The notes: generated from the sequence alone by a model not told the origin. A stretch of DNA of 64,000 nt from Kuenenia sp039794105 (GCF_039794105.1 NZ_JBDIWA010000011.1:1-64000), one strand, 5' to 3'; shown: positions 1 through 9,048, counted from the first letter of the stretch. Program-made: numbers and translations.

Positions 1-105
1 ATGGCATAATGTCGGTATCCGTATCCCAACCCGACGCGCTGCTTCCAATATCGTCTGCGAAGCGTCAGCCTCCACACGCTTCCCGTCTATTATTACTGTT
101 GTCAT
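1..105 (-). CDS. 2Fe-2S N-terminal domain of a NuoG/FdhA/HydA-type oxidoreductase (partial)
   Basis: Thirty-five codons of the N-terminus are present before the window edge: MTTVIIDGKRVEADASQTIL, then a segment ending IPTLCH. This is the ubiquitin-like [2Fe-2S] ferredoxin fold that opens NuoG, NAD-linked formate dehydrogenase alpha and [FeFe]/NAD-reducing hydrogenase subunits; the Cys in PTLCH is the first cluster ligand. A strong AGGAGG ribosome site lies 4-5 bases before the ATG. The rest of the protein lies left of the window, so the family cannot be decided here. It is divergent from the CDF transporter gene. Confidence 0.8.
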   Translation of the reverse strand, partial: MTTVIIDGKRVEADASQTILEAARRVGIRIPTLCH

Positions 106-393
106 GTATCCTCCTGCATTTTATAACTATCGCACAAATAATTTGTAAAAGAATAGGTTTCGCATTAACGTACAAAAAGTCTGAATCGCCTGCAAAATTA
201 CGCGTTAAAATTTACTATGCCACACATTTAAAAAAGCATAAAGCAATACTACTATATTTTAAAAATCATAAGGATTTGATTATACAAAAATGCACCTTTT
301 TATTTCAATTTTAAAAACAATAAACAAATTAAAAAAGGTTTGTTTTAGATAAGAGAGGTATTTATAATTCATCTTGAAATCCTTTAATATTAA
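106..393. other. AT-rich divergent intergenic region
   Basis: This stretch separates the leftward oxidoreductase gene from the rightward transporter gene. It is very A+T rich and should hold both promoters, but no single convincing -35/-10 pair stands out. The rightward open frame here does not look like a protein. Confidence 0.5.
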
Positions 394-531
394 ATTATTT
401 ACAAATATTATCCTGAAAACAAATTATGGAGACATGCCATTAAACACATTCATGACTTAGATTATTACCATTCATCAGAAGGGAATACGCACAAGCATAC
501 CTATAGACTTCACGAGCGAAAAAAGCTTATC

Positions 532-1416
532 ATGGCAAGCGCTATCACGGGGGCCATATTTATTGTTGAAGTAATTGGCGGGATTATCACAAACAGCCTT
601 GCCTTGCTTAGTGATGCAGGGCATATGCTCACCCATTTATTTGCATTATTGATTAGTCTGTTTGCCATAATGTTTGCGTCAAAACCGCCTACGCAAAGAA
701 AGACCTACGGTTTTTACCGTTTAGAAATACTGGCAGCATTGCTTAACGGCATCATACTCCTCCTCATCACCGTCTGGATATTTTACGAAGCATACCATCG
801 GTTTCTAGCCCCGGAAACAATATCGAGCGGCAAAATGTTTTTCCTGGCTATTATAGGACTGTTTGCAAATATAAGCTGTGTTTATATTCTTAAGTCAGAC
901 GAACATGGGCACAGTCTTAACGTCAAATCGGCTTTTTTGCATATGCTTGGAGATACCATTTCATCCGTTGGCGTAATAATCGGCGCAGTTATTATTTATT
1001 ATGCAAACTGGTATATTGTCGATCCCATCATTAGTATAATGCTATGCATCCTCATCCTGATATGGTCATATAAGTTAATAATGGAATCGATTGATATTCT
1101 GCTTGAAGCAACGCCAAAGGATATTAATGTCGGGGAGGTAATTTCACGGTTAGAACAAATCCCCGGTGTTGAAGGAGCGCATGATATTCATATTTGGACA
1201 ATTACTTCCGGCATGTATGCAATGAGCGTACATATAGACACGAAGGATATGCCAATCAGCAAAACTGCCGCAATTTCAAGGGAAATTAACCGTATTTTAG
1301 TTGAGAAATTCAGGATAGGACATACTGTGATACAGTATGGCTGCGAATGCAACAATAACAATGGTGAAATCCGAAATGCTAAATACGAAACAAATTCTAA
1401 TGACAAAATGATTTGA
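532..1416 (+). CDS. Cation diffusion facilitator (Zn/Co/Cd efflux) transporter
   Basis: CDF-family proton-coupled divalent-metal exporter of the inner membrane. About six hydrophobic segments are followed by a cytoplasmic ferredoxin-like domain (from about residue 195). The TM2 metal motif reads SDAGHMLTH (His31, His35) and TM5 reads HMLGD (His137, Asp141); the TM2 Asp of most CDFs is His here. The first ATG (532) sits inside what should be the end of the N-terminal tail. The same frame is open from 394 and encodes a His-rich stretch (HAIKHIHDLDYYH ... HKHTYRLHERKKLI) typical of CDF N-termini, but without ATG, GTG or TTG. Translation may start at a rare codon, or the 5' end may be damaged. 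The C-terminus (NSNDKMI) is encoded by a dispersed repeat. Confidence 0.9.
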   Translation: MASAITGAIFIVEVIGGIITNSLALLSDAGHMLTHLFALLISLFAIMFASKPPTQRKTYGFYRLEILAALLNGIILLLITVWIFYEAYHRFLAPETISSGKMFFLAIIGLFANISCVYILKSDEHGHSLNVKSAFLHMLGDTISSVGVIIGAVIIYYANWYIVDPIISIMLCILILIWSYKLIMESIDILLEATPKDINVGEVISRLEQIPGVEGAHDIHIWTITSGMYAMSVHIDTKDMPISKTAAISREINRILVEKFRIGHTVIQYGCECNNNNGEIRNAKYETNSNDKMI

Positions 1417-1560
1417 AATTCTAAACAAATGCCTTTTTCGTATCTCGCATTTCGGGCTTCATAATTGTTGTATGTTTTGGATTTGTTTTGAATTTTATGC
1501 TTTGTTATTCGGATTTGTTTCGTATTTCGTATTTCGTACTTCGAATTTCGTATTTTTTAT
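1370..1560 (+). repeat. Dispersed ATTTCGTA-rich repeat overlapping the CDF 3' end
   Basis: The end of the CDF gene and the bases after it carry AAATACGAAACAAATTC, then TCTAATGACAAAATGATTTG, then many TTCGTATTTCG units. The first part recurs inverted at the end of murC (32060-32115), and the TCTAATGACAAAATGATTTG part recurs at the end of bioB (6499-6526). Confidence 0.75.
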
Positions 1561-1591
1561 ATCTTGCTTGTTTGGTTCTGGCTATGCCAGC

Positions 1592-2218
1592 TTAGGTATT
1601 TTTTAAAACAACCCGTGCCGGGCTTCCATCGCCGTCCTTTATTTTTAACGGCAATGCCATTAATTCATACCTTCCCGGCTCAACAGTTGATAAATCCAGG
1701 CCTTCGAGGATAATGACGCCGTTTCGCAAAAGAATATGATGCGTTTCTGCCTGTTGGCTTTCAAATTTTTCAACGGAAAGATAATCGACTCCAACAAGTC
1801 TTATTCCCTTGTCTACTAAGTACTGCGCCGCATCTTTTGTTAAGTAAACGAAATCTTTTTTAAAGACGGAAAGTTTCCAGTAGGATGAGTTGACTGTTTT
1901 AAAAAGAACCCTTTTTACATTGTCAAATCGCAATTGCTTTATATCACTTAAGCCGATATTTTCTTTGTTTTTAAACTCAAATACCGTTGCTTCGCCTATA
2001 AGATTTTCAAGGGCAAGCTGATCAATTGTCCTGCCGTTTTCCAGAAAATGGCTGGGAGCGTCAATATGAGTGCCGCAATGCGAACCTATTTTTAACTCAG
2101 AAAGATTACAAAAATCTCCCCGGGAAATCAGGCTTGTTCCCGTAATCGATACCGCAGGATCGGATGGCCAGGTAATCATGGCATTTGATATGGGTAAGGT
2201 TACATCATAAAAAGTCAT
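1592..2218 (-). CDS. Cyclase family / kynurenine formamidase-like metal hydrolase
   Basis: A 208-residue protein of the cyclase superfamily (PF04199; KynB-like). The metal site motif HCGTHIDAPSHF is intact (His47, His51, Asp53, His57). Family members hydrolyse N-formylkynurenine or related amides and esters; the substrate here cannot be told, and no other kynurenine-pathway gene is in view. It starts 31 bases after the anti-sigma stop, so it is probably the third gene of the ECF sigma operon and may belong to that regulon. There is no clear ribosome site. Confidence 0.85.
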   Translation of the reverse strand: MTFYDVTLPISNAMITWPSDPAVSITGTSLISRGDFCNLSELKIGSHCGTHIDAPSHFLENGRTIDQLALENLIGEATVFEFKNKENIGLSDIKQLRFDNVKRVLFKTVNSSYWKLSVFKKDFVYLTKDAAQYLVDKGIRLVGVDYLSVEKFESQQAETHHILLRNGVIILEGLDLSTVEPGRYELMALPLKIKDGDGSPARVVLKNT

Positions 2219-2249
2219 TATTATTTTGCGGGCAAGATAGCCTCAACAA

Positions 2250-3071
2250 TTAATGCGAAGCAAGAGTTGCGGCAAATCTTAGCATTTCATTGGTATGAAT
2301 GTCTGATGTAAGGAAATAGGTCGTATCATTTTCCATCCAAATAACTGTATTAAATCCACGCCGGTTAGTGATGTAAAAGTCTCTGGAGCCAAAACTAATA
2401 CGTTCCAGTTTTGCTATTGGGAAATGCATGTTGCGAATAATTTGAAGTGATAGTTTATTCCCCTCGTGGTTAAACACAATACACGGACTGCTTGTACCAT
2501 AATGATTTACAGGCATGTCATTTACAACGCGCACCTGTTCTATATTTAACGGATTTAATGACTTGCGTATCTGGGTATTAATGTTTTGGCTTAAATATCT
2601 GCTGGCGTTCCCAACAACAGATGTTCTTTCATTAAAGACTAAATTCTCATTCAGCACTTTAACATGATTGGTAACTGCGTCATCGACAATAGAAACCGAG
2701 TCTGCCTGCCGATTGTTCGTCAGATAGAATATTCCGCCTGCAATCATTAATAATAGAGAAGCCGCTATCGCAAGAGTATGGGGTGAAAATAGTATTTTTA
2801 ATCGTTTTCGTCCGGGGAGGGCTGTGCGGGAAACCAATTCATGGTCAATGGAATCAAGATTTGCTATAATTCTGCTGTGTAAATGGCGCGGGGCGGTTAC
2901 ATTTTTACAATAAGATTTTATCAATAAACGGGCTTGTTTTTCAAATTCATATAGTTGATTACAAGGAATGCAGTGTTCTAAATGCTTTTGCAGTTTGGGA
3001 TAAAGACCGGCCTTCAACTCACCGTCCATAAATTCATAGAGATATTTATTAAAATCGATACAAGACATCAT
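2250..3071 (-). CDS. Membrane anti-sigma factor with zinc-finger (ZAS) domain
   Basis: The N-terminus carries the anti-sigma zinc motif H-x3-C-x2-C (His30, Cys34, Cys37) with an upstream Cys4. A single membrane segment follows at about residues 93-117, and then a roughly 150-residue extracytoplasmic domain ending FLTSDIHTNEMLRFAATLAS, which resembles the sensor part of planctomycete anti-sigmas. The start overlaps the sigma stop by four bases (ATGA), showing translational coupling. It should hold the ECF sigma factor inactive until an envelope or redox signal arrives. Confidence 0.88.
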   Translation of the reverse strand: MMSCIDFNKYLYEFMDGELKAGLYPKLQKHLEHCIPCNQLYEFEKQARLLIKSYCKNVTAPRHLHSRIIANLDSIDHELVSRTALPGRKRLKILFSPHTLAIAASLLLMIAGGIFYLTNNRQADSVSIVDDAVTNHVKVLNENLVFNERTSVVGNASRYLSQNINTQIRKSLNPLNIEQVRVVNDMPVNHYGTSSPCIVFNHEGNKLSLQIIRNMHFPIAKLERISFGSRDFYITNRRGFNTVIWMENDTTYFLTSDIHTNEMLRFAATLASH

Positions 3072-3658
3072 TTCTCCCTCTTAACAAAGCCTCTTTCTTT
3101 CGCATAGTTCCACAAATTTTTTCTGAGCAAACTTCTTGCGCGATTAATCCTTGATTTCACTGTTCCAATGGGAACATTTATAATTTCCGCGATATCTTTA
3201 TACGTTAATTCTTCAATATCAGAATATATTATTGCCTCACGATATTCGATGGGCAAACTATCTATCGCATTCTTTATGTCATCTCCCAGTATATCATCGA
3301 GGCTCTCTACCTTGCTTTTCAATGTATCAATTGATTCCTTTGTATCTGGTTCATTATTGTTTGTTGATACATACGAATTTACTAATTCAATATCTTCATA
3401 AAGCACTTCACTTGGGGAACTGATAGCCTTTCTGTATTTATTTATAAATGTATTCCTTAGGATTTTAAAAAGCCATGCTTTAACATTTGTCCCCTTTTGA
3501 AATGTGTTAAAAAAACGATATGCCTTCAGGTATGTTTCCTGAACGAGATCTTCCGCATCTTCTTTGTTCGTTGACATACGCACTGCCATATTATAAAGGG
3601 AATCTACGTGCGGCATTGCAAGTTCTTCGAATTCTTTTCTTGTATCGTTTCCCTTCAT
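3068..3658 (-). CDS. ECF-type RNA polymerase sigma factor
   Basis: A 196-residue sigma-70 family protein with region 2 (about residues 10-80, DAEDLVQETYLKAYRFF) and region 4 (about 135-185, YREAIIYSDIEELTYKDIAE ending GTVKSRINRARSLLRKNL), and no regions 1 or 3: the ECF layout. An acidic linker of about 40 residues joins them. It is the first gene of a sigma / anti-sigma / cyclase-family operon. Residues after region 4 are few, so the signal is probably read by the neighbouring anti-sigma. Confidence 0.93.
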   Translation of the reverse strand: MKGNDTRKEFEELAMPHVDSLYNMAVRMSTNKEDAEDLVQETYLKAYRFFNTFQKGTNVKAWLFKILRNTFINKYRKAISSPSEVLYEDIELVNSYVSTNNNEPDTKESIDTLKSKVESLDDILGDDIKNAIDSLPIEYREAIIYSDIEELTYKDIAEIINVPIGTVKSRINRARSLLRKNLWNYAKERGFVKREK

Positions 3659-4333
3659 TTTTTCTCAAAACATCCTTACAAACAATTAAGTACTGGATAA
3701 TGTTCCCAACGAAGTGCATATTCTGCAATTTTAAATTCAGATTTTTAAAAAATATGCGACCGGCAAAAAAGGTGGTTCTTTGATAGCACCAGGTAGGAAG
3801 GTTTATTTTTAACTTCTCAATAAGCAGAGGGAAACAACCCTCTTTATTAATGGAAAATACTGTAACAGTCGGCAATCGGCAATTTACAGTCGGCAAATTG
3901 CAGATTGTGGACTGTGGACTGTGGACGGTGGAAGGTAGAAATTATTATAAAAACCTCAACTTATTGAAAAGCTACGTCTGTTTTTGTTGTTTCAATTGTA
4001 TTGATAGGTTAAAGGCTCCACCGCAATGCCGTGTGAGTTTTTTTGTGACCCGTATTTTACGGTGGTATTCCCAATGATAGCTTTGTATTTTTCTCACTGG
4101 AGACTATATACGCCACTAACAAAGACGGGGTCCCAAATTATTGTTATAGGTCTTAAAAATTATACCTCGATCCACGTACATGGCAGAGCCCTTAAAAGTA
4201 AACTCATGTTAGCAATAAATATATTTTCTGGCAAGCGAAAAAAAGTTTTGCAAGTAACAGTTTTTTTAAAAATGGAGTACTTTTGCCTGAAAACAATCAT
4301 AGCTTTCTGTTTTCGGATGTTCATTTGATTCTC
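3659..4333. other. Repeat-bearing intergenic region
   Basis: No supported gene. It contains one copy of a roughly 150-bp dispersed repeat (about 3810-3980, built of CAGTCGGCAAATTGCAGATT and GTGGACTGTGGA units) whose partner lies at 11470-11612. The divergent promoters for the leftward sigma operon and the rightward hydrolase-like gene must be here or just after. Confidence 0.6.
3810..3980 (+). repeat. Dispersed repeat, copy 1
   Basis: It shares TTTATTAATG, ACAGTCGGCAAATTGCAGAT, GGTGGAAGGTAGAAATTATT and ACTTATTGAAAAG with 11470-11612 in the same order and orientation. Copy 1 has two extra internal direct repeats (CAGTCGGCAA and GTGGACT units). Confidence 0.75.
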
Positions 4334-4362
4334 TTGACAGAAATGTTGCTTGCGTTTAATAT
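4334..4362 (+). promoter_or_regulatory. Sigma-70 type promoter, likely leaderless
   Basis: TTGACA (4334-4339) and TAATAT (4357-4362) are separated by exactly 17 bases. The expected start of transcription is about 4369-4370, which coincides with the ATG at 4370, so the mRNA would have almost no 5' leader. No Shine-Dalgarno sequence is present, which fits. Confidence 0.6.
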
Positions 4363-4369
4363 TGCATGC

Positions 4370-5392
4370 ATGAAATTCGGAGCCAGTTATTTTGCTAACA
4401 GAATAGTGCGTCATGTAAAAACAGATATGGAAAAGATGGCAGACGATGGGTGTACCTTCGTTGTTCACACCATGAGCGAACACGACGTCACGTACCATTC
4501 CGGAAACATGTCTGATATCGTCAAAGCAAGCCATGACGCCGGACTTGAGGTATTCCTCGATCCATGGGGCATAGGCCGTGTTTTTGGCGGAGAGTCTTTT
4601 TCCGCCTTTGTCAAGGCATACCCGCATTGCAGACAAAAGCTAAACTTCACGGAAGGCGATATGATGATATACAAGGCCTGTTTGAACGCAAAAACCTTCA
4701 GGGATTACATGACAAATTGGATTGAATTGGCGGCAAAAACAGGCGCAGACGGGGTTTTTTGGGATGAACCGCACCTTTTCTTCGGGGAATTTACCCACCT
4801 TTTCGGGGGCAGAAAAAAAGACGTGTGGGGCTGTTTATGCAACACGTGCCGCGACCTGTTCAAACAGAAATACGGCTATGAAATGCCACTGGAATTTACC
4901 GATGAGGTAAAGGCATTTCGCCAATCCACTATTGTCGATTTTCTGGAATGCCTGGCAAACAATGCTTCTCAAAAAGGACTCAGGAATTCCGTGTGTTTGT
5001 TCCCGACGACTGACCCACGATACGGCATATACGAATGGGAAAAGGTTGCAATGATTAAAAGTATGGATATCTTCGGCAGCGATCCTTACTGGTATGCCTA
5101 TAAAAAAGATGTTGCGGAATTTGTAAGAGAGATTTCATCAGCAGTTCTCTCTCTCTCATTAAAATACAAAAAAGAACCTCAAATATGGATACAGGGGTAT
5201 AGAGTTCCTGCCAACAGGGAAGAAGAAATAATGACGGCGGTTGACGTTGCATACAATACCGGGATTCGCAATATCGCCACATGGAGTTTTGAAGGCACAG
5301 ATTGCATGACGTACGTGCGGTCTGACCGTCCTGAGATAGTTTGGCAAAATGTACGCAACGCCTATTTAAAATACAGAAAGAAACACCCCTAA
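4370..5392 (+). CDS. Putative TIM-barrel glycoside hydrolase-like protein
   Basis: I chose the ATG at 4370 (MKFGASYFANRIVRHV) because it begins the first recognisable beta strand and follows a good promoter; upstream starts add a non-conserved tail. The 340-residue protein has an alternating strand/helix pattern with GVFWDEP (Asp132, Glu133) at a barrel strand end and a Cys-rich motif CLCNTC followed by DLF, features of uncharacterised glycosidase-like barrels. A later strand reads MDIFGSDPYWY. There is no signal peptide, so it acts in the cytoplasm. The substrate is unknown and the family name is not certain. Confidence 0.65.
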   Translation: MKFGASYFANRIVRHVKTDMEKMADDGCTFVVHTMSEHDVTYHSGNMSDIVKASHDAGLEVFLDPWGIGRVFGGESFSAFVKAYPHCRQKLNFTEGDMMIYKACLNAKTFRDYMTNWIELAAKTGADGVFWDEPHLFFGEFTHLFGGRKKDVWGCLCNTCRDLFKQKYGYEMPLEFTDEVKAFRQSTIVDFLECLANNASQKGLRNSVCLFPTTDPRYGIYEWEKVAMIKSMDIFGSDPYWYAYKKDVAEFVREISSAVLSLSLKYKKEPQIWIQGYRVPANREEEIMTAVDVAYNTGIRNIATWSFEGTDCMTYVRSDRPEIVWQNVRNAYLKYRKKHP

Positions 5393-5516
5393 GCTGGCAT
5401 AAGCAGAACCAAACAAGCACGAAAGGAAAACCACAGATTACACAGATTAAAAAAAATTATAAGAACACTGAGCACCATGTCCCTACAAAAGGACGAATAA
5501 CCAATAACCAAAAATT

Positions 5517-6518
5517 ATGCATAACCGGATAGAAACAATCGCCCAACAATCGTTACAGAACAATGAGATCAGCCATGAAGACGCCCATTACCTGTCGCAG
5601 GTAGGAAACGATGAAGTGTATGATCTTTTTTATTGGGCAAACAGAATTCGCCAGAAATATTTCGGGCAAACAGTAAAGGCATGCTCTATTGTAAGCGCCA
5701 AACAGGGGAAGTGTACAGAAGACTGCTCCTTTTGTTCCCAGTCCTCATATCACCCTACGGCAATTGAAAAATATAATCTCATTGAAGAAAATAAGATAGT
5801 CGCTGCCGCACTGTACGCGGAACATACCGGCGCCAACTCACTTGGCATCGTTACCAGCGGATATAGTATTGACAATGAAAATGAATTTGACCGTGTGTGC
5901 CACGCAATAAGTACCATCTCCCGCGATGCACACATACATCCACACGGCTCGTTCGGCGTATTAACAAGAGAAATGGCGGATGCTCTGGCTAAGAGCGGTT
6001 TAAAGAGAATAAATCACAATTTGGAAACCTCCGAACGATTTTTCCGCAACATTTGCACCACACATACCTACGCCGACCGTTTAAACACAATATACGCATC
6101 AAAACAAGCCGGACTCGAAATTTGCTGCGGTGCAATATTTGGTATTGGCGAAGAAACGGAGGATCGTATTCATCTTGCGTTTACTTTGAAAAAATTAGAC
6201 GTCGATTCCGTGCCTCTCAATTTTCTACATCCTATACCCGGCACTCCGATGGAAAACCGCTCCGTTCTGACGCCTATGGAAATATTAAAAATTATCTCTC
6301 TCTTCCGGTTTGTTTTGCCTGATAAAGAAATCAAAATCGCCGGCGGCAGGGGAAAGAATCTGAGAAGCCTGCAATCATGGATGTTTTACGCCGGGGCAAA
6401 CAGCACAATGATTGGAAATTATTTAACGACAAAAGGTAAACCCGGTGAGGAAGACCTGCAAATGATAAAAGACCTGGGGTTAGAATTGGAAAGAACTTCT
6501 AATGACAAAATGATTTGA
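5517..6518 (+). CDS. bioB: Biotin synthase
   Basis: Radical-SAM enzyme that inserts sulphur into dethiobiotin, the last step of biotin synthesis. The CxxxCxxC cluster motif is KCTEDCSFCSQS (Cys66, Cys70, Cys73), with a further conserved Cys region and RINHNLETS in the middle. The length (333 residues) is normal. The last residues (TSNDKMI) and stop lie in a dispersed repeat shared with the CDF gene, so the natural C-terminus has been replaced by repeat sequence. bioF follows 190 bases downstream; bioA and bioD are not in the window. Confidence 0.97.
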   Translation: MHNRIETIAQQSLQNNEISHEDAHYLSQVGNDEVYDLFYWANRIRQKYFGQTVKACSIVSAKQGKCTEDCSFCSQSSYHPTAIEKYNLIEENKIVAAALYAEHTGANSLGIVTSGYSIDNENEFDRVCHAISTISRDAHIHPHGSFGVLTREMADALAKSGLKRINHNLETSERFFRNICTTHTYADRLNTIYASKQAGLEICCGAIFGIGEETEDRIHLAFTLKKLDVDSVPLNFLHPIPGTPMENRSVLTPMEILKIISLFRFVLPDKEIKIAGGRGKNLRSLQSWMFYAGANSTMIGNYLTTKGKPGEEDLQMIKDLGLELERTSNDKMI

Positions 6519-6605
6519 AATTCAAAGCAAGCCTCATGGTGTGTTCAAGTTTGCAAACTTGAACACACCTGAAAATCTGTGTAATCTGTGGTTCCCCTTT
6601 CGTAA
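6499..6605 (+). repeat. Repeat at bioB 3' end plus AATCTGTG repeat
   Basis: TCTAATGACAAAATGATTTG matches the end of the CDF gene. It is followed by an inverted pair TGTTCAAGTTTGCAAACTTGAACA (6542-6565) and by AATCTGTGTAATCTGTGG, a unit that recurs near 5420, 34900, 44970 and 56310. It lies between bioB and bioF. Confidence 0.65.
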
Positions 6606-6708
6606 TTTTGCGTGAGTATTGAGGACATCGGATTTCACTATAATCGGATTCCACCATTAAATATTTTGCCAAAGAAAGTGTTACCGGAGAACAAAAGGTG
6701 TTTATATT

Positions 6709-7884
6709 ATGACTATGGAATTTATTTCCGGCATATTAGAGGAATTAAAAGACCGCTCCCTGCTGCGTGATTATACGACTATTGAAAGCGCTCAGGAACC
6801 AACTATACAGATAAATGGAAAACACTATCTCTCTTTCTGCTCAAATAATTATCTGGGACTTGCCAACCATCCCATAGTAAAACAGGCAGCCATAGAGGCT
6901 ATACGACAGTATGGCTGCGGAACAGGAGCGTCACGGCTGGTATCCGGCACTATGCCCTTGCACACAGAACTGGAAAAGAACATTGCCCAATTCAAAAAAA
7001 CAGAGGCCGCACTGCTTTTCCCCACGGGCTATATGGCGAATCTCGGCGCAATATGTACACTTGTCTCGAAAGAAGACATTGTTATCGGCGATAAGCTGAA
7101 CCATGCAAGTATTATTGACGGATGCCGCTATTCCGGCGCAACGTTCCGTGTTTATCCCCACAAAGACATAAATAAACTGGAGTCATTGCTGCAGAGATCT
7201 TCATCGTACCGCAGAAAACTGGTAGTAACAGACAGTGTATTCAGTATGGATGGCGATACTGCCCCCTTAGTGGAAATTGCCAGCGCCGCAAAAAAGTACG
7301 ATGCGCTGCTCATGGTGGATGACGCCCATGCTACCGGGGTATTCGGGGAAAACGGCAGAGGATTGATTGAACATTACGGACTGGAAGGACAGGTGGAAAT
7401 CATCATGGGATCATTAAGCAAGGCTATTGGCAGTGTCGGCGGATTTATCGCCGGCAGTCAGCAGCTCATTGATTTCTTAAAAAACAAGGCACGGCATTTT
7501 ATTTACACCACCGCCCTGCCGCCGGCCGTATGCGCAGCGTCACTGGCCGGACTGTGCTTAATCCGGAAAGATTTATCCCTAATGAATAACTTGTGGGAAA
7601 ATATCCGTTATCTCAACGCCCGTTTGTCTCATTTTACCCCTGCCATTACCAGCGAAAGCCCTATCTTCCCCTTTGTTGCCGGGTCAGCCAAAGACGCACT
7701 GTCTCTTTCACTGAAACTATTTAAAAACGGGATTCTGGTTCCCGCAATCAGACCGCCCACCGTTCCCGAAGGAACCTGCCGTTTGCGTGTCTCACTTATG
7801 GCAAATCATAAAATACACCATCTTGACAGATTAATTGGAGTATTGTGTAACATTGGATTTTTGAAGGAACATTCTTCACGATAA
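6709..7884 (+). CDS. bioF: 8-amino-7-oxononanoate synthase-type (KAPA synthase) enzyme
   Basis: PLP-dependent alpha-oxoamine synthase. The PLP lysine is in GSLSKAIGSVGG (Lys238), the cofactor-binding VDDAHATG is at about 203-210, and the substrate loop NNYLGLANHP is near the N-terminus. The 391 residues match BioF/KBL size. Placement after bioB favours pimeloyl-CoA plus alanine condensation over 2-amino-3-ketobutyrate ligase. The start has AAGGTG about 9 bases upstream. alr follows 14 bases later with its own AAGGAG site, so bioF-alr are probably co-transcribed. Confidence 0.9.
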   Translation: MTMEFISGILEELKDRSLLRDYTTIESAQEPTIQINGKHYLSFCSNNYLGLANHPIVKQAAIEAIRQYGCGTGASRLVSGTMPLHTELEKNIAQFKKTEAALLFPTGYMANLGAICTLVSKEDIVIGDKLNHASIIDGCRYSGATFRVYPHKDINKLESLLQRSSSYRRKLVVTDSVFSMDGDTAPLVEIASAAKKYDALLMVDDAHATGVFGENGRGLIEHYGLEGQVEIIMGSLSKAIGSVGGFIAGSQQLIDFLKNKARHFIYTTALPPAVCAASLAGLCLIRKDLSLMNNLWENIRYLNARLSHFTPAITSESPIFPFVAGSAKDALSLSLKLFKNGILVPAIRPPTVPEGTCRLRVSLMANHKIHHLDRLIGVLCNIGFLKEHSSR

Positions 7885-7898
7885 GGAGTGACTCTTCC

Positions 7899-9023
7899 AT
7901 GCACAGACCTACATGGGCGGAGATTGACCTTTCCGCCCTGAGACATAATCTGCAGGAAATAAGAAGGCGCATCGGGGCAAACGTAAAAATCCTTGGCGTT
8001 GTAAAGGCAAATGCGTACGGTCATGGTGATTATGAAGTTGGTGCGCTATTGGTAAAAGATGGCGTTGAAATGCTCGGCATCGCCCTTCTCGAAGAAGGCG
8101 TCCACCTTAGGGAAAAAGGAATCACTTCTCCGTTACTCCTCTTTGGCGGTTTCTTTGAAGAACAAATTAATGCAATTATTCACTACAACCTCACGCCAAC
8201 CGTTTACGATCTGACACTTGCCGAAAAACTTGCACATCATGCACATTCTGCTGGAAAAACCGTTAATGTCCACGTTTATATCGATACGGGAATGGGCGGC
8301 ACGGGAGTGAGCTATGACACCGCTTTCGAATGCATAAAACATCTGACCGGAATGAACGGTCTCATTATCGAAGGGGTTTACACACACTGTTCTTCGGCGG
8401 ACGATAATGATTCCACCCATACGGAACGGCAAATAAGAAAATTCAAGGACATCATTGCGAAATTTGATACGGCTGGGATAATAATTCCGCTGAGACATAT
8501 GGCAAATACCGGATCAATATTGCGTTACAATGACTCGTATTTTACCATGGCAAGGCCTGGCCTTTCGCTCTACGGTTTACACGCATCAGATAAAGAATCA
8601 CGCAACCTGCCTGTTAAACCTGTCATGAGTTTAAAAACAAGGATTATACATATCAAAACAATGGAACCGGGAGAGACTTTGGGCTATGGCGGATCATATA
8701 AAATCACCCGGACTACCCGTGTAGCTACGCTGCCTTTCGGTTACGATGACGGATACAACCGGTTATTATCAAATCAGGGAAGGGTTATTGTACGGGGGAA
8801 TAAGGTTTCTGTTATCGGAAGGATTTGTATGGATCAATGTTTTATTGACGTAACCACGATAAAAAACGTATCAGTTGGAGACGAAGTCGTGATCTATGGC
8901 AGACAGGGAAAAGAAACTATTTCAATAGAATCTGTCGCAGAGCAGCGAAAAACCATTCCCTATGAAATAACATGCAATGTGAGTTACCGGGTACCAAGGA
9001 TATATATTGACGAGAATGGTTAG
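7899..9023 (+). CDS. alr: Alanine racemase
   Basis: Fold-type III PLP enzyme giving D-alanine for peptidoglycan. The PLP lysine motif VVKANAYGHG (Lys36) is present, with GGSYK and the conserved LPFGYDDGY region in the C-terminal domain and the second-subunit MDQ signature ICMDQ. The length of 374 residues is typical. AAGGAGTGA precedes the ATG by about 7 bases. It feeds the Ddl in the dcw cluster of this window, so both D-Ala-D-Ala steps are present. Confidence 0.96.
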   Translation: MHRPTWAEIDLSALRHNLQEIRRRIGANVKILGVVKANAYGHGDYEVGALLVKDGVEMLGIALLEEGVHLREKGITSPLLLFGGFFEEQINAIIHYNLTPTVYDLTLAEKLAHHAHSAGKTVNVHVYIDTGMGGTGVSYDTAFECIKHLTGMNGLIIEGVYTHCSSADDNDSTHTERQIRKFKDIIAKFDTAGIIIPLRHMANTGSILRYNDSYFTMARPGLSLYGLHASDKESRNLPVKPVMSLKTRIIHIKTMEPGETLGYGGSYKITRTTRVATLPFGYDDGYNRLLSNQGRVIVRGNKVSVIGRICMDQCFIDVTTIKNVSVGDEVVIYGRQGKETISIESVAEQRKTIPYEITCNVSYRVPRIYIDENG

Positions 9024-9048
9024 ATCGGAATTTTCCCTTCTTTTCCCA

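Noticed and set aside
9..314. Rightward open frame of 101 codons at the left edge
   Set aside because: It covers the minus-strand ferredoxin-like gene with its AGGAGG site, and its own composition is not protein-like.
3591..3896. Leftward 101-codon frame upstream of the ECF sigma gene
   Set aside because: It is formed by a dispersed repeat and has no ribosome site or domain.
4160..4636. Leftward 158-codon frame opposite the hydrolase-like gene
   Set aside because: Antisense of a better-supported gene with promoter and domain motifs.
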